Source: Scytonema hofmannii PCC 7110
GTDB lineage: Bacteria; Cyanobacteriota; Cyanobacteriia; Cyanobacteriales; Nostocaceae
DNA: 64,000 nt
Assembly (NCBI RefSeq): GCF_000346485.2
Contig: NZ_KQ976354.1
Coordinates: 6,040,480-6,104,479 of the forward strand
Direction of reading: 5' to 3'
Shown here: positions 24,961 to 34,771 of the stretch, piece after piece
Layout of the letters: each line of letters starts with the position of its first letter
Numbering within the stretch: the stretch's first letter is position 1
The notes under the pieces: generated by a model
What the model saw: only the letters and a program-made list of their open reading frames with translations
Told to the model about the DNA's origin: nothing
Databases searched by the model: none
Program-made: the position numbers and the translations under genes

Positions 24961-26361
24961 ATGAGCTTTTCTGGTACGGCTCTACAGCACAGAGAGAAAG
25001 AATCAAAGGCTCTTAGGACTTTTCTAACTTTTAGTCTAGTAGGATCGTTAGGGCTGCATATCGGTGTCCTAGCTTCTGGTATAGTCAATCTGTTAACAAG
25101 AGTACCTGAAATCAAAGAAGAACCTATAGAGGTTGTAGTTGTTGAAGAAGCAGCAGCTATCGAAAAAAACAAGCCTGCCGAAGAGCCTATAAAACCAGTA
25201 AAGCCTCGTGTAGAGCAGTTACCAAAGGTTCCACAAGCGCCAAAACAAGAAGTTGTTAAAACAATCAAAACTCCAATCGTTGAACCAATCAAACCTGTAG
25301 AACCTGTACCAGTGCCGCAAAAAGAAACTGCGATCGTGCCACGAAAGCTAGAAATAAAGCCTCAAAAGATTGCACGAATTGTCACCCCACCAGTAGAAAA
25401 ACCAACTCCAAAGCCACAACCGAAAGTTATTGAACCAACAAATACACAAAGCCAACCTAACCTGGCTCCTAAGCAGCAACCTGATGACGATTTAACACAA
25501 AAATTGCGGGAGTTGAGGAATGTGAAACCAACACGAGGAGGTGGCGGCGGCGGTGGTCTTCCTATTGCCACAGGTTCGGGAAGCGGTGTAGTAGCTACTG
25601 GTAGTGGTGGTGGTACTGGTACAGGCATTGGTTCGGGGACGGGCAGTGGCATTGGTTCGGGGACGGGCAGTGGCATTGGTTCGGGGACGGGCAGTGGCAT
25701 TGGTTCGGAGACGGGCAGTGGAACACAAGTGGCAACAGCCCCAAGACCAAGACCAGCAGTGACAAAGTTCGATTTTGTAGATTGTGTAAAATGCGATCTT
25801 AAATATCCAGAAAGAGCAGAACGGCGAGGTATAGAAGGTAAACCGGGTATCACTTTTGATGTCGATAACAATGGCAATGTCATCAATATCAAACTCACTC
25901 GTCCTAGCGGACACAATGAACTTGATGAAGCATTGATGAATCAAGCCAGAAAATTTAAATTAAATTCTGCTGCGGCTGGAAAACAGAACGTACAGTTGGT
26001 AGCTAATTTCACTAAGCCAGGATCGCGACAAAATCGAGAAGCCCTGAAGCGTCAGAGAGAAAAAGAAGAACGCAGACGCCAACAACAAGCAGAAGCTGAG
26101 AAGAAACGCGAAGCCGAAGCTACAGCAGCGAATGAAACTGAGGCAATTCCCGGACGCAGGCGGCGGAGAATGATATCCGATTCTCCAGCAGCACCAACTT
26201 CTCCAGTTTTACCCTCCCAACAACCAGAAAGTACACCTCAGTCTCTAGAACAATCTCCTTCTGCTAGCCCAAGCCCAAGCAATTTGGAGCCAATATCACC
26301 TGGCAATGAGAACGATTTAGGCGATCGCTTGCGTCGTTCTCAAGAGCAACCCCAACCTTAA
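24961..26361 (+). CDS. tonB: TonB family protein with repeat linker and long C-terminal extension
   Basis: This is a 466-residue protein. One N-terminal membrane helix (FSLVGSLGLHIGVLASGIVN) is followed by a Pro/Lys/Glu-rich periplasm-spanning region (about 45-175). Next comes a Gly/Ser linker made of GSGTGSGI repeats (about 195-260) and then the TonB C-terminal domain (KCDLKYPERAERRGIEGKPG, VDNNGNVINIKLTRPSGHNE), about 265-350. Unlike classical TonB it goes on for about 115 residues: a charged helix (REKEERRRQQQAEAEKKREA), then a Pro/Ser/Gln-rich tail. It is divergent from exbB-exbD, its motor. Confidence 0.92.
   Translation: MSFSGTALQHREKESKALRTFLTFSLVGSLGLHIGVLASGIVNLLTRVPEIKEEPIEVVVVEEAAAIEKNKPAEEPIKPVKPRVEQLPKVPQAPKQEVVKTIKTPIVEPIKPVEPVPVPQKETAIVPRKLEIKPQKIARIVTPPVEKPTPKPQPKVIEPTNTQSQPNLAPKQQPDDDLTQKLRELRNVKPTRGGGGGGGLPIATGSGSGVVATGSGGGTGTGIGSGTGSGIGSGTGSGIGSGTGSGIGSETGSGTQVATAPRPRPAVTKFDFVDCVKCDLKYPERAERRGIEGKPGITFDVDNNGNVINIKLTRPSGHNELDEALMNQARKFKLNSAAAGKQNVQLVANFTKPGSRQNREALKRQREKEERRRQQQAEAEKKREAEATAANETEAIPGRRRRRMISDSPAAPTSPVLPSQQPESTPQSLEQSPSASPSPSNLEPISPGNENDLGDRLRRSQEQPQP
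25624..25719. repeat. 24-bp coding tandem repeats in tonB
   Basis: Four units of ggcattggttcggggacggg plus cagt encode GSGTGSGI; the last carries GSETGSGT. Near-identity at DNA level indicates recent expansion or contraction. Confidence 0.85.
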
Positions 26362-26387
26362 GGCATTTCCGATGGGTAAGTTGGCTC

Positions 26388-26421
26388 AGATCCCCGCCTT
26401 CTCAAAGAAGTCGGGGATCTT
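26388..26421. terminator. Hairpin between convergent tonB and HdrB-like genes
   Basis: agatccccgccttct and agaagtcggggatct pair with one mismatch. It is of the same family as the palindrome at 15200-15234. It lies 27 bp after the tonB stop and before the end of the convergent gene, a position fitting a bidirectional 3' end. Confidence 0.6.
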
Positions 26422-26458
26422 GCAGTAACACCATTGATAGTTACTCTGATTAACTGCG

Positions 26459-27370
26459 TTATGCTGTTAAGCCTAATTTTGCCAACACGGGTTTTGTTGA
26501 AACAATGTGCCTTTGCAAACCCAGTTCTTTTGGACTTACCCCAACAGCCAAAGCAATTAACTGAGGCAAATGCAGAACAGGTAACCCCAACTTTTGTCCA
26601 ATAACCTTTTCCACCTCTGGCTGACGAGAATCTAAATTAAGGTGACACAAAGGACAAGGTGTAACCATACAATCAGCACCAGCGTCTATGGCTTCTTGAA
26701 TGTGCATCCCTGCCATTTTAAAAGATTGCTCGGTAGCATAACTTGCAAGCGGCCAACCACAACATTGGGTTCGTCCCTTGTAATATATTGGCGTAGCCTG
26801 TAGTACGCGAAACACGTTTTCCATTCCCTCTGGTTGGAAGGGGTCATCGTAGGGCATTGACTTTTGAGCACGGAGAAGGTAACAGCCGTAAAAAGCAGCA
26901 CACTTTAGTCCTGTTAACTTGTGAGTCACTCGCTTTTTAATTTCCTCTAAACCGTAATCTTTAATTAAGGCGTAAAGGAGATGCTTCACTTCCGTTGAAC
27001 CACGGTAAGGGGAGCAGCCTTCTTTACAAAGAAAGCCATTCACTTGTTCAACGTATGCTGGATCTGTCTCTTGGCATTCTTTTAAACGTTCGTCAACATG
27101 ACCAATGACACCCTGGCAAGTACTGCAATGGGTTAATAGTGGTAAGTTTAATTCTTCTGCAAGAGCAATATTACGGGCATTAACAGTATCTTCTAGCAGT
27201 TGAGAATCTTCCTTAAAGGTACCAGACCCGCAGCAAGAAGCTTTTTTTAGTTCTACAAGTTCAATATCCAGTGCTTTACTAAGGGCAACTGTAGATTGGT
27301 GAAGCTCGCGGCAAGCTCCTTGAGCAACACATCCGGGGTAGTAAGCGTATCTCAGAGTATAGGTTAGCAT
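26459..27370 (-). CDS. HdrB/SdhE-like CCG-domain protein
   Basis: This 303-residue protein has two cysteine-rich CCG domains. The first holds YYPGCVAQG ... KKASCCGSGTF ... THCSTCQGV, the second FYGCYLLRAQ ... TQCCGWPLA ... TPCPLCHLN. These motifs bind non-cubane or [4Fe-4S] clusters in heterodisulfide reductase subunit B and in the SdhE subunit of class E succinate dehydrogenases. In cyanobacteria, which lack methanogenesis, the homolog is usually labelled CoB-CoM heterodisulfide reductase B family; a succinate dehydrogenase or other quinone-linked role is likelier. It is monocistronic here, upstream of and divergent from acpP. Confidence 0.88.
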   Translation of the reverse strand: MLTYTLRYAYYPGCVAQGACRELHQSTVALSKALDIELVELKKASCCGSGTFKEDSQLLEDTVNARNIALAEELNLPLLTHCSTCQGVIGHVDERLKECQETDPAYVEQVNGFLCKEGCSPYRGSTEVKHLLYALIKDYGLEEIKKRVTHKLTGLKCAAFYGCYLLRAQKSMPYDDPFQPEGMENVFRVLQATPIYYKGRTQCCGWPLASYATEQSFKMAGMHIQEAIDAGADCMVTPCPLCHLNLDSRQPEVEKVIGQKLGLPVLHLPQLIALAVGVSPKELGLQRHIVSTKPVLAKLGLTA

Positions 27371-27624
27371 AGTATCTTGGTAACAAAGAGGAATTGACCC
27401 TCGTCAATCATCCATAACTGTTTTATCATCGCTTTTAGTGTCGATCGCAAATTTGTACGTACATAGATTAAAAAAATGCACATACTCAAACAAAATTTCG
27501 TAAGAATTACAAAAGAGAGTTTTTTACGAGGTCTATGCGTCCACACTTTCCGATAATATAAATATGCTCAAAATCACATCCCCCGAAAGATTGGATTATA
27601 GCAACTGGTTGAGGAATTTTATCT

Positions 27625-27876
27625 ATGAGTCAAACGGAAATTTTTGAAAAAGTCAAGAAAATCGTTGCAGATCAGCTGAGTGTTGATATCGAAAGTATTT
27701 CACCACAGTCTAATTTTGCCAACGATTTGGGCGCTGACTCTCTTGATACTGTTGAATTAGTAATGGCTTTGGAAGAAGAGTTCGATATCGAAATTCCAGA
27801 CGAAGCTGCCGAAAAGATTACAACTGTTCAAGAGGCAGTGGAGTACATCAACAACAAAGTTGCTGCATCCGCGTAA
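27625..27876 (+). CDS. acpP: Acyl carrier protein
   Basis: This 83-residue acidic four-helix protein has the GADSLDTVE motif; Ser39 takes the 4'-phosphopantetheine arm. It carries growing chains in type II fatty acid synthesis and feeds the next gene, fabF. Length and acidity are typical. A repeat array (27880-28019) lies between acpP and fabF, yet the gene order acpP-fabF-tkt is the common cyanobacterial one. Confidence 0.98.
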   Translation: MSQTEIFEKVKKIVADQLSVDIESISPQSNFANDLGADSLDTVELVMALEEEFDIEIPDEAAEKITTVQEAVEYINNKVAASA

Positions 27877-27879
27877 AAG

Positions 27880-28019
27880 AGGGAGTGGGGAGTGGGGAGT
27901 AGGGAATAGGGAATGGGAATAGGGACAAGGGAGACAAGGAAGAAGTACTACCCCCTACCTCCTACCCCCTACCTTCCACCCCCCCACTCCCCACTCCCCA
28001 CTCCCCACTCCCCACTCCC
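27880..28019. repeat. Inverted heptamer repeat arrays between acpP and fabF
   Basis: A G-rich run of gggagtg/gggaata units (27880-27925) is followed by a C-rich run of ccccact units ending at 28019. The runs are complementary and may form a large hairpin in the acpP-fabF transcript. This is an STRR-type repeat. A frame open through it gives a false N-terminal extension of FabF. Confidence 0.85.
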
Positions 28020-28044
28020 TATCAAGAGCCATCTAACTACCGAC

Positions 28045-29295
28045 ATGACTGATTTTATACGTAAACGCGTTGTTGTAACTGGTGTTGGCGCGATTACACC
28101 GATTGGTAATACACCAGATGAATATTGGGAAGGATTAATCACTGGGCGCAACGGTATTGGTGAAATAACCCTGTTTGACGCATCACACCATGATTGTCGC
28201 ATCGCTGGTGAGGTCAAAAATTTTGACCCCCATGATTATATGGAGCGCAAGGAAGCTAAGCGCATGGAGCGCTTTTCTCAATTGGGCGTAGCGGCTTCAA
28301 AACAGGCTCTTGCCGACGCGAAATTTGTTATCAATGACCTGAATGCAGAACAGGTAGGCATCATCATCGGTTCTGGCATTGGTGGTATCAAAGTGATGGA
28401 AGAGCAGCAAACAATCTATCTGAACCGGGGTCCAGATCGCTGTAGCCCATTTATGGTACCGATGATGATCGCCAACATGGCAGCAGGATTGACAGCAATA
28501 CACACTGGTGCTAGAGGACCTAACTCCTGTTCTGTCACAGCCTGTGCAGCCGGCTCAAATGCTATTGGCGATGCTTTTCGTTTGGTTCAAGGGGGATACG
28601 TCCAAGCCATGATTTGTGGGGGATGTGAAGCAGCAGTTACACCCTTATCTATAGCAGGATTTGCCGCAGCTAGGACGCTTTCTACGCGCAATGATGACCC
28701 CACTCGCGCTAGTCGCCCGTTTGATAAAGACCGCGATGGGTTTGTGATGGGTGAAGGTGCGGGCATTCTTATCTTAGAAGAACTGCAGCATGCTTTAAGT
28801 CGGGGCGCTCGTATTTATGCGGAAATAATTGGCTATGGCATGACCTGCGACGCATACCACATGACCTCTCCAGTACCTGGTGGAGAAGGAGCAGCAAGAG
28901 CGATTCAACTGGCGCTTAAGGATTCAGGGCTTACCCCAGAGCGAGTGAGCTATATCAACGCTCATGGCACGAGCACCCCAATAAACGATCCAACGGAAAC
29001 CGCAGCAATTAAACGGGCTTTGGGTGACCATGCATACAAGGTAGCATTAAGTTCTACGAAGTCAATGACAGGTCATCTGTTGGGTGGTTCGGGTGGTATT
29101 GAAGCAGTTGCAACAGTTTTGGCGATCGCTAACAACAGAATTCCACCAACGATCAATCTGGAAAATCCAGACGAAGGGTGTGACTTAGATTACGTTCCCA
29201 ACACCAGCCGCGCTGCGAATGTCGAAGTAGCACTGTCCAACTCTTTTGGTTTTGGCGGTCACAATGTGACATTAGCCTTTAAAAAATACGACTAA
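28045..29295 (+). CDS. fabF: 3-oxoacyl-ACP synthase II (KAS II)
   Basis: This 416-residue condensing enzyme elongates acyl-ACP with malonyl-ACP. The active-site Cys167 is in SVTACAAGSNAIG; the catalytic histidines are in INAHGTSTP and MTGHLLGG. ATG 28045 (MTDFIRKRVVVTG) is chosen because upstream codons translate the C-rich repeat (PPPHSPLPTPHSPLP). It lies between acpP and tkt. Full length and intact. Confidence 0.97.
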   Translation: MTDFIRKRVVVTGVGAITPIGNTPDEYWEGLITGRNGIGEITLFDASHHDCRIAGEVKNFDPHDYMERKEAKRMERFSQLGVAASKQALADAKFVINDLNAEQVGIIIGSGIGGIKVMEEQQTIYLNRGPDRCSPFMVPMMIANMAAGLTAIHTGARGPNSCSVTACAAGSNAIGDAFRLVQGGYVQAMICGGCEAAVTPLSIAGFAAARTLSTRNDDPTRASRPFDKDRDGFVMGEGAGILILEELQHALSRGARIYAEIIGYGMTCDAYHMTSPVPGGEGAARAIQLALKDSGLTPERVSYINAHGTSTPINDPTETAAIKRALGDHAYKVALSSTKSMTGHLLGGSGGIEAVATVLAIANNRIPPTINLENPDEGCDLDYVPNTSRAANVEVALSNSFGFGGHNVTLAFKKYD

Positions 29296-29570
29296 AGTGG
29301 GAAATTTGAAATTTGGAAGCCAAGCCACACAGCAAAATATCGGGTATTGGCTTACTTTGGGTATAGGGTAACATATCTAAATATTCATGAGCATTTGCTC
29401 ACAATGAGGGTATGAAATTAATTCTATCCCAATGCCCAAAACAGCTAATTCCGTCGGTTCAGCAACCGATAATAATGGGAATCCCCCGTAAAATTAATTC
29501 AAATATCCCGATCAAAAATCCCAAAATCTGCCGCTTGTCCCTTAACAAGCACCAATGGGATGATAAAGTT

Positions 29571-29625
29571 ACCAGTTACCAGTGACCAGTTCCGTTGGTA
29601 ACTGATAATCCGTCACTGGTCACTG
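29571..29625. repeat. Hairpin-forming accagt/actggt repeat upstream of tkt
   Basis: accagttaccagtgaccag and its near-complement ctggtcactg lie around a short centre. It is the same heptamer vocabulary as 18071-18128. The rest of 29296-29663 holds no gene. Confidence 0.7.
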
Positions 29626-29663
29626 ATTGAAAGAGTGCTAACCCGTCGTAAAAACGAGAGATT

Positions 29664-31679
29664 ATGGCTGTTGCAACCCAAACCCTCGAAGAACTTTGTA
29701 TTAACTCAATCCGCTTTCTGGCAATTGATGCTGTCGAAAAGGCAAAGTCCGGTCACCCAGGACTGCCAATGGGCGCTGCGCCAATGGCGTTTGTTCTGTG
29801 GGACCGCTTTTTGCGGTTTAATCCCAAAAATCCCAAGTGGTTTAACCGCGATCGCTTTGTCCTGTCCGCAGGTCACGGCTGTATGTTGCAGTATGCCCTA
29901 CTCCATTTGACCGGTTACGACAGCGTAACAATCGACGACATCAAACAGTTCCGCCAGTGGGGTTCTAAAACACCCGGTCACCCAGAAAACTTTGAAACAG
30001 AAGGGGTGGAAGTCACCACAGGACCCTTGGGACAGGGAATTGCCAATGCAGTTGGATTGGCGATCGCAGAAGCACATCTTGCCGGAAAGTTTAACAAACC
30101 CGATACCACACTTGTTGACCACTACACTTATGTAATTGTAGGTGATGGTTGTAACATGGAAGGAGTTTCAGGCGAAGCTTGTTCCTTAGCGGGTCACTTA
30201 GGATTGGGCAAGTTGATTGCTCTGTATGACGACAATCACATCTCCATCGACGGTTCAACTGATGTTTCTTTCACAGAAGATGTAGGTAAGCGCTTTGAAG
30301 CTTACGGTTGGCACGTGCAGCACGTTCAAGACGGTAACAGCGACCTCGAAGCTATTGCCAAAGCAATTGAAGCAGCTAAAGCTGTGACCGATAAACCTTC
30401 TTTCATTAAAATCACCACCACCATCGGTTACGGTTCGCCCAATAAGCAAAACACCGCAGGCGTTCACGGTGCAGCCCTCGGTGCTGATGAAATTAAACTC
30501 ACTCGTGAAAACTTAGGTTGGGAACACGAACCCTTTGTTGTTCCAGAAGATGCTCTCAAGCACTTCCGTAAAGCAGTTGAGCGTGGTGCTCAACTAGAAA
30601 CAGATTGGAACAAAATCTGGGCAGACTATAAAGCCAAGTATGCTGAAGACGCCGCCGAATTTGAGCGGTTGTTAAGTAACAAACTCCCAGAAGGTTGGGA
30701 AAAAACACTGCCTATCTATAAAGCTGAAGATAAAGCAGTTGCGACCCGCAAAACTTCTGAAGTTACCCTAAATGCCCTTGCACCTGCTTTACCAGAGTTG
30801 ATTGGTGGTTCTGCTGACCTCACCCACTCCAACTTAACTTACTTAAAAGTATCCGGTGATTTCCAAAAAGGTCAATACCACAACCGCAACCTCCGTTTTG
30901 GAGTGCGCGAGCATGGCATGGGATCGATTTGTAACGGTATTGCCCTGCACGGTTCTGGATTAATTCCCTACTGTGCGACTTTCCTCGTCTTTGCCGACTA
31001 TATGCGAGCAGCAATTCGTTTGTCAGCACTGTCACAGGCTGGGGTCATTTACGTAATGACTCACGACTCCCTAGCTTTAGGAGAAGATGGTCCTACCCAC
31101 CAACCAGTAGAAACCATTGCTTCCTTGCGAGCAATTCCCAACCTGATCGTCTACCGTCCTGCAGATGGAAACGAAACCTCAGGTGCTTACAAAGTTGCAG
31201 TTGAACAAGCAAATCAACACCGTCCGACCCTACTTGCTTTCTCACGGCAAAATTTGCCTCAATTACCAGGAAGCAGTATTGAGAAAACAGCAAAGGGTGG
31301 TTACATCGTTGATGGAGATGAGAACGAAACACCCGATATTATCCTCATCGGTACTGGTAGCGAAGTACACCTTTGTGTCGAAGCTGCTCAGAAACTGAGA
31401 GAAGCAGGTAAAAAAGTGCGTGTTGTCTCCCTACCTTCCTGGGAAATCTTTGAAGAGCAACCAGCAGATTACCGCGAATCCGTACTACCGAAAGCTATTA
31501 CCAAGCGGTTAGCTGTAGAAGCGGCTTCTAGCTTTGGTTGGGCGCGTTACCTTAGCAGCGAAGGCGCGATGATTAGTGTTGAGCGTTTTGGTGTTTCTGC
31601 TCCTGGCGGTATTGCCATGGAGAAGTTTGGCTACACAGTTGATAACGTGTTGGCTAAAGCAAAAGAATTGTTGGGTTAA
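29664..31679 (+). CDS. tkt: Transketolase
   Basis: This 671-residue thiamine diphosphate enzyme of the Calvin cycle and pentose phosphate pathway moves two-carbon units between sugar phosphates. Visible are [11 protein letters not shown] near residue 30, the ThDP/Mg motif [14 protein letters not shown] ... [19 protein letters not shown] in the pyrimidine-binding domain, and [11 protein letters not shown]. Length is typical. It follows fabF in the usual cyanobacterial order but with a 368-bp gap, so it probably has its own promoter. Confidence 0.98.
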   Translation: MAVATQTLEELCINSIRFLAIDAVEKAKSGHPGLPMGAAPMAFVLWDRFLRFNPKNPKWFNRDRFVLSAGHGCMLQYALLHLTGYDSVTIDDIKQFRQWGSKTPGHPENFETEGVEVTTGPLGQGIANAVGLAIAEAHLAGKFNKPDTTLVDHYTYVIVGDGCNMEGVSGEACSLAGHLGLGKLIALYDDNHISIDGSTDVSFTEDVGKRFEAYGWHVQHVQDGNSDLEAIAKAIEAAKAVTDKPSFIKITTTIGYGSPNKQNTAGVHGAALGADEIKLTRENLGWEHEPFVVPEDALKHFRKAVERGAQLETDWNKIWADYKAKYAEDAAEFERLLSNKLPEGWEKTLPIYKAEDKAVATRKTSEVTLNALAPALPELIGGSADLTHSNLTYLKVSGDFQKGQYHNRNLRFGVREHGMGSICNGIALHGSGLIPYCATFLVFADYMRAAIRLSALSQAGVIYVMTHDSLALGEDGPTHQPVETIASLRAIPNLIVYRPADGNETSGAYKVAVEQANQHRPTLLAFSRQNLPQLPGSSIEKTAKGGYIVDGDENETPDIILIGTGSEVHLCVEAAQKLREAGKKVRVVSLPSWEIFEEQPADYRESVLPKAITKRLAVEAASSFGWARYLSSEGAMISVERFGVSAPGGIAMEKFGYTVDNVLAKAKELLG

Positions 31680-31709
31680 TTGGCAACAGACTATTTTCTT
31701 AATTTCTTT

Positions 31710-31737
31710 AAGGGTGGGTAATACCTGCCCTTTTTTT
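31710..31737 (+). terminator. Rho-independent terminator after tkt
   Basis: aagggtgggta pairs with tacctgccctt (two G-T pairs) and is followed by a run of seven T, 30 bp after the tkt stop codon. Confidence 0.85.
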
Positions 31738-31767
31738 ATAGATATCAGTTATTACTATTCATAGTTC

Positions 31768-31816
31768 CCTGTTTACTGTTTACTGGTAACTATTCACTGT
31801 TCACTGTTCACTGATA
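31768..31816. repeat. tgttcac/tgtttac heptamer array ahead of a start codon
   Basis: Repeated ctgtttactgtttactgg and ttcactgttcactgttcac units run up to gataATG at 31817. As at 18071 the array occupies the 5' region and displaces a recognisable ribosome binding site. Confidence 0.8.
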
Positions 31817-33328
31817 ATGGTTCACTCTACCCTTGTAGCAACACTCTATGTTGACCCAGTGATGGGAAATGATGCCAATTCTGGAACACGGTCAAACCCC
31901 TACCGAAGTCTGACCCGTGCTTTAAAGGAAACGACATCAGCCAAAATGATTCAGCTTGCATCCGGAACTTATAGCACTGCAAGTGGTGAAGCGTTTCCCC
32001 TTGTCATTCCAGATGGGGTAATGGTGTTAGGGAACGAAGCAACGAAAGGGAAAGGTATTTTGATTTCCGGAAGTGGTGAGTATCACAGCCAAGGTTTTGG
32101 TACGCAAAATATTACATTGCTTTTACTGGGTGATGCTCAATTAATAGGTGTGACAGTCACAAATCCCATGGCAAAGGGAACTGGTGTCTGGATTGAATCT
32201 ACTTCTCCAACTTTGGCTAACAACACCTTTACTAAGTGCGGACGCGAAGGGGTGTTTGTGAGTGAGACTGCCAAACCAGCGATTTTGGATAACGTCTTTG
32301 TGCAAAATACAATTAGTGGTTTGGTCATGGCACGCCATAGCAAGGGGGAAGTGCTGCGAAATGTTTTGCAAAAAAATGCTTTGGGGATAGCAATTAGCGA
32401 TTTGGCTGCTCCTTTCGTAGCTTATAATAAAGTATCAGAAAACCGTACAGGAATAGCTTTCTCACGAAGTGCAAGTCCCGTGTTGCGTCACAATCTTATA
32501 GAAAAGAATATTCAAGATGGTTTATTGGTGAATGGTGAGGCAAGTCCCGATTTAGGCAGTACTCAAGACCCCGCAGGTAATATTTTTCGTGATAACGGTC
32601 AATTTGATGTTCGTAATGTAACTTCTAAAAAGTTAATTTCAGTGGGGAATCAGTTGTTCCCTACTAAAGTACAAGGACTTGTTGAGTTTGCGACACATAC
32701 GGAAAATACTGTAAAAGCAGTATTATTTAAGACAAAATTTACAGATATGGCTGGACATTGGGCAACAGCTTTTGTAGAAGCGTTGTTTAGCAAAAAGTTG
32801 ATAAGTCCTTTTCCTGATGGCACTTTCCAACCAGATGCGCCCATAACTCGCGCTCAATACGCTGCTTTGGTAGCAGGTGCTTTTCATCCTGTTACCAAAC
32901 GCCAAGTTCCTGAATTTACAGATATTTCAAAAGATTATTGGGCTTATGATGCCATTCGCGTTGCAGCGCAGTCCGGTTTTGTGAGTGGCTTTAGCAATCT
33001 GACCTTTCGACCAGAGCAATATGTCTTGAGATTGCAGGCGATCGTTTCCTTAGTAAGTGGGCTTTCCCTGTCGGCAACATTTAGCGAAGACTTGGTTAAT
33101 TATAGCGATCGCAATACCATTCCCAAAGCGGCTCTGACTGCAGTTGCGACCGCAACACAAAATAAAATTATTGTTAATTTTCCCGATCCCAACCTCATTC
33201 AAGTGAATCGAGAAGCAACACGAGCCGAAGTAGCCGCGATGGTTTACCAGGCATTGGTAGCAATCGGAACAGTTCCTGCTATTCATTCGCCTTATATCGT
33301 CTCTCTTCCCATAATGGAAGTAGAATAA
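31817..33328 (+). CDS. DUF1565 beta-helix protein with three SLH domains
   Basis: This is a 503-residue protein. The N-terminal part (about 8-290) is a DUF1565/right-handed parallel beta-helix: LYVDPVMGNDANSGTRSNPY, then repeated turns (GVWIESTSPTLANNTF, GVFVSETAKPAILDNVF, GLVMARHSKGEVLRNVL). Three S-layer homology segments follow (FTDMAGHWATAFVEAL, FTDISKDYWAYDAIRV, and a weaker YSDRNTIPKAAL), which normally bind peptidoglycan-linked polymers. No signal peptide is evident at the predicted start, so the true start may be elsewhere or export is atypical. It is possibly a cell-surface protein. Confidence 0.88.
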   Translation: MVHSTLVATLYVDPVMGNDANSGTRSNPYRSLTRALKETTSAKMIQLASGTYSTASGEAFPLVIPDGVMVLGNEATKGKGILISGSGEYHSQGFGTQNITLLLLGDAQLIGVTVTNPMAKGTGVWIESTSPTLANNTFTKCGREGVFVSETAKPAILDNVFVQNTISGLVMARHSKGEVLRNVLQKNALGIAISDLAAPFVAYNKVSENRTGIAFSRSASPVLRHNLIEKNIQDGLLVNGEASPDLGSTQDPAGNIFRDNGQFDVRNVTSKKLISVGNQLFPTKVQGLVEFATHTENTVKAVLFKTKFTDMAGHWATAFVEALFSKKLISPFPDGTFQPDAPITRAQYAALVAGAFHPVTKRQVPEFTDISKDYWAYDAIRVAAQSGFVSGFSNLTFRPEQYVLRLQAIVSLVSGLSLSATFSEDLVNYSDRNTIPKAALTAVATATQNKIIVNFPDPNLIQVNREATRAEVAAMVYQALVAIGTVPAIHSPYIVSLPIMEVE

Positions 33329-33393
33329 AAGCACCTGTTGATTGACTGGGGAACTCTTGACAAACAAAACTGTAGCTAAAAATACGACAGGCT

Positions 33394-34101
33394 ATGAGAG
33401 GGGAGCAAAATTTATGTCTATTGCCTGCAATCGATAGCGAGATGTTTACAGCAAACCCGCCGGAAACTTCTGCCGACTTAGCAGTAGCTTTATTAATTCA
33501 TTATAGTTTTGACCTGAGTGGCTACAGCGCCATTGAGCTTGTGGAACTTTGGCAAAAGCAATACCCAAGCAACTGGTTGCACTTAGCAGCGATCGAAGCA
33601 CTGTATCAAGGTCGATATAAAGCAATTTCAGTGCAGCAAATATTAACTTGCTGGCAAAGGAGAGGACAAGTCATTTTCCATTTCAACATGGAATTTGAAC
33701 GTTTGATTTGCAGCAAATTTCCCCAAAGCCTAACTGCACTTCCCAGACTATCCCCAGTTACTGCGTTCACTTCAGGATATGAGGAAAAGTTCCCCCTGGT
33801 TGCAGAGTCATTGCCTCAGACAGATTTGTCATCACAGATACCTGATGTTGGGGCGATCTCCGAGGAAACAAATGGAGTCAACGCATCTATTGACTTGACG
33901 CCGGGACAGGAAGAAATTTCACAATCTTGCCCAGAGGAGATAGTCCCAGTTACGACTAACAATCCGCCTATCGGTCAATTTACTCCAGAAACACGGGCAG
34001 GTTCTGAGTCTTTTACATCAAAATTGAAAGCAATTTCCCATGAAAAACCGCCTTCCAGAAGATTGCTGTCCGGACGAGGTGTGCGAGCGAGTTTGGTATA
34101 A
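33394..34101 (+). CDS. Conserved hypothetical protein
   Basis: This 235-residue protein (or 219 from the ATG at 33442, MFTANPPETSADLAVALLIH) has an N-terminal helical domain: YSFDLSGYSAIELVELWQKQ, then NWLHLAAIEALYQGRYKAIS and VQQILTCWQRRGQVIFHFNM. After residue 115 it is low-complexity and probably disordered. The helical domain resembles small cyanobacterial proteins of unknown function. It stands 65 bp after the SLH gene on the same strand and may be cotranscribed. Confidence 0.6.
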   Translation: MRGEQNLCLLPAIDSEMFTANPPETSADLAVALLIHYSFDLSGYSAIELVELWQKQYPSNWLHLAAIEALYQGRYKAISVQQILTCWQRRGQVIFHFNMEFERLICSKFPQSLTALPRLSPVTAFTSGYEEKFPLVAESLPQTDLSSQIPDVGAISEETNGVNASIDLTPGQEEISQSCPEEIVPVTTNNPPIGQFTPETRAGSESFTSKLKAISHEKPPSRRLLSGRGVRASLV

Positions 34102-34121
34102 TTTTTATTAGTAAAGGCAAT

Positions 34122-34329
34122 TTAACTGTATTGATGAGAATTAACTCTATTCTGCAAAGTAATGGTGAGGCCTGATACAACTGCAATTAATTCATCAGGA
34201 TCAAATGGTTTCGCTAGATGGTTCGTAATTGTATTGAGGGAAAATTTGGTGAGCCAGCGCGTTGGGCGGGTTCCCCGACTTGAAGCGACTGAGATTCTTC
34301 CCTTTCCACCAATAACGAGGGCTACCACA
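34122..34329 (-). pseudogene. Remnant with response-regulator receiver end
   Basis: The frame contains TNHLAKPFDPDELIAVVSGL, matching the last helix of a receiver (CheY-like) domain, including its conserved Lys-Pro. There is no Asp-bearing beginning. The stretch before it (34245-34295) is a dispersed palindromic repeat (ccagcgcgttgggcgggttc). It looks like the stub of a hybrid histidine kinase or response regulator, left by deletion. Confidence 0.4.
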
Positions 34330-34638
34330 CTAGAGACAAACCTTATTATGTTTGCGCTCCTTAATTTGCTTAAGCGCTAGTTGGGTTGCTGCTAACTTCT
34401 CAGCAACTCCACAAACTTTACCTGTGGTAATTTTACCTTTCCCGCCTCCAACAAATCGCAACACCAAAAGGATAAAAATCAGTCCATCTATTGTTAATAG
34501 TCCTTCTGGATTACTGAATTGTTTGAACAAGCCACCTAAATCAATTGAAGAACGTGGAATTGGCGATCCTGTTTGTGATTTAGTAATTGTAGGTTGATTT
34601 AATGCCTGATTTAACAAAAATTTATAATGAAAACTCAT
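34330..34638 (-). pseudogene. N-terminal fragment, type IV secretion/conjugation-like ATPase
   Basis: This is a 102-residue frame starting MSFHYKFLLNQALNQPTITK, with a hydrophobic helix GLLTIDGLIFILLVLRFVGG and then KITTGKVCGVAEKLAATQLA. From memory this resembles the N-terminus of much longer cyanobacterial proteins annotated as conjugative DNA transfer (VirD4/TraD-like). It stops after KERKHNKVCL and the following sequence does not continue the family. It is therefore probably a truncated remnant, but it could be an intact small membrane protein. Confidence 0.4.
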
Positions 34639-34771
34639 AAATCTGATTAAAGTCGTTGTTCAATGTTCAACTATCTTGAATCGCTATTTGTAGCTACAAA
34701 CTACTCAAAATAGACAAGTCAGGTTAACAACGATACAAACAGTTTGGTTCTGTCAAGAGACGGATTATAAG

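Noticed and set aside
25362..25916. Proline-rich minus-strand protein
   Set aside because: It is the reverse of the Gly/Ser repeat region of tonB; the PVPEPMPLP pattern comes only from the coding repeats.
27913..28044. Longer N-terminus for FabF
   Set aside because: Those codons translate the C-rich heptamer repeat (PPPHSPLPTPHSPLP); the KAS II domain starts at MTDFIRKR.
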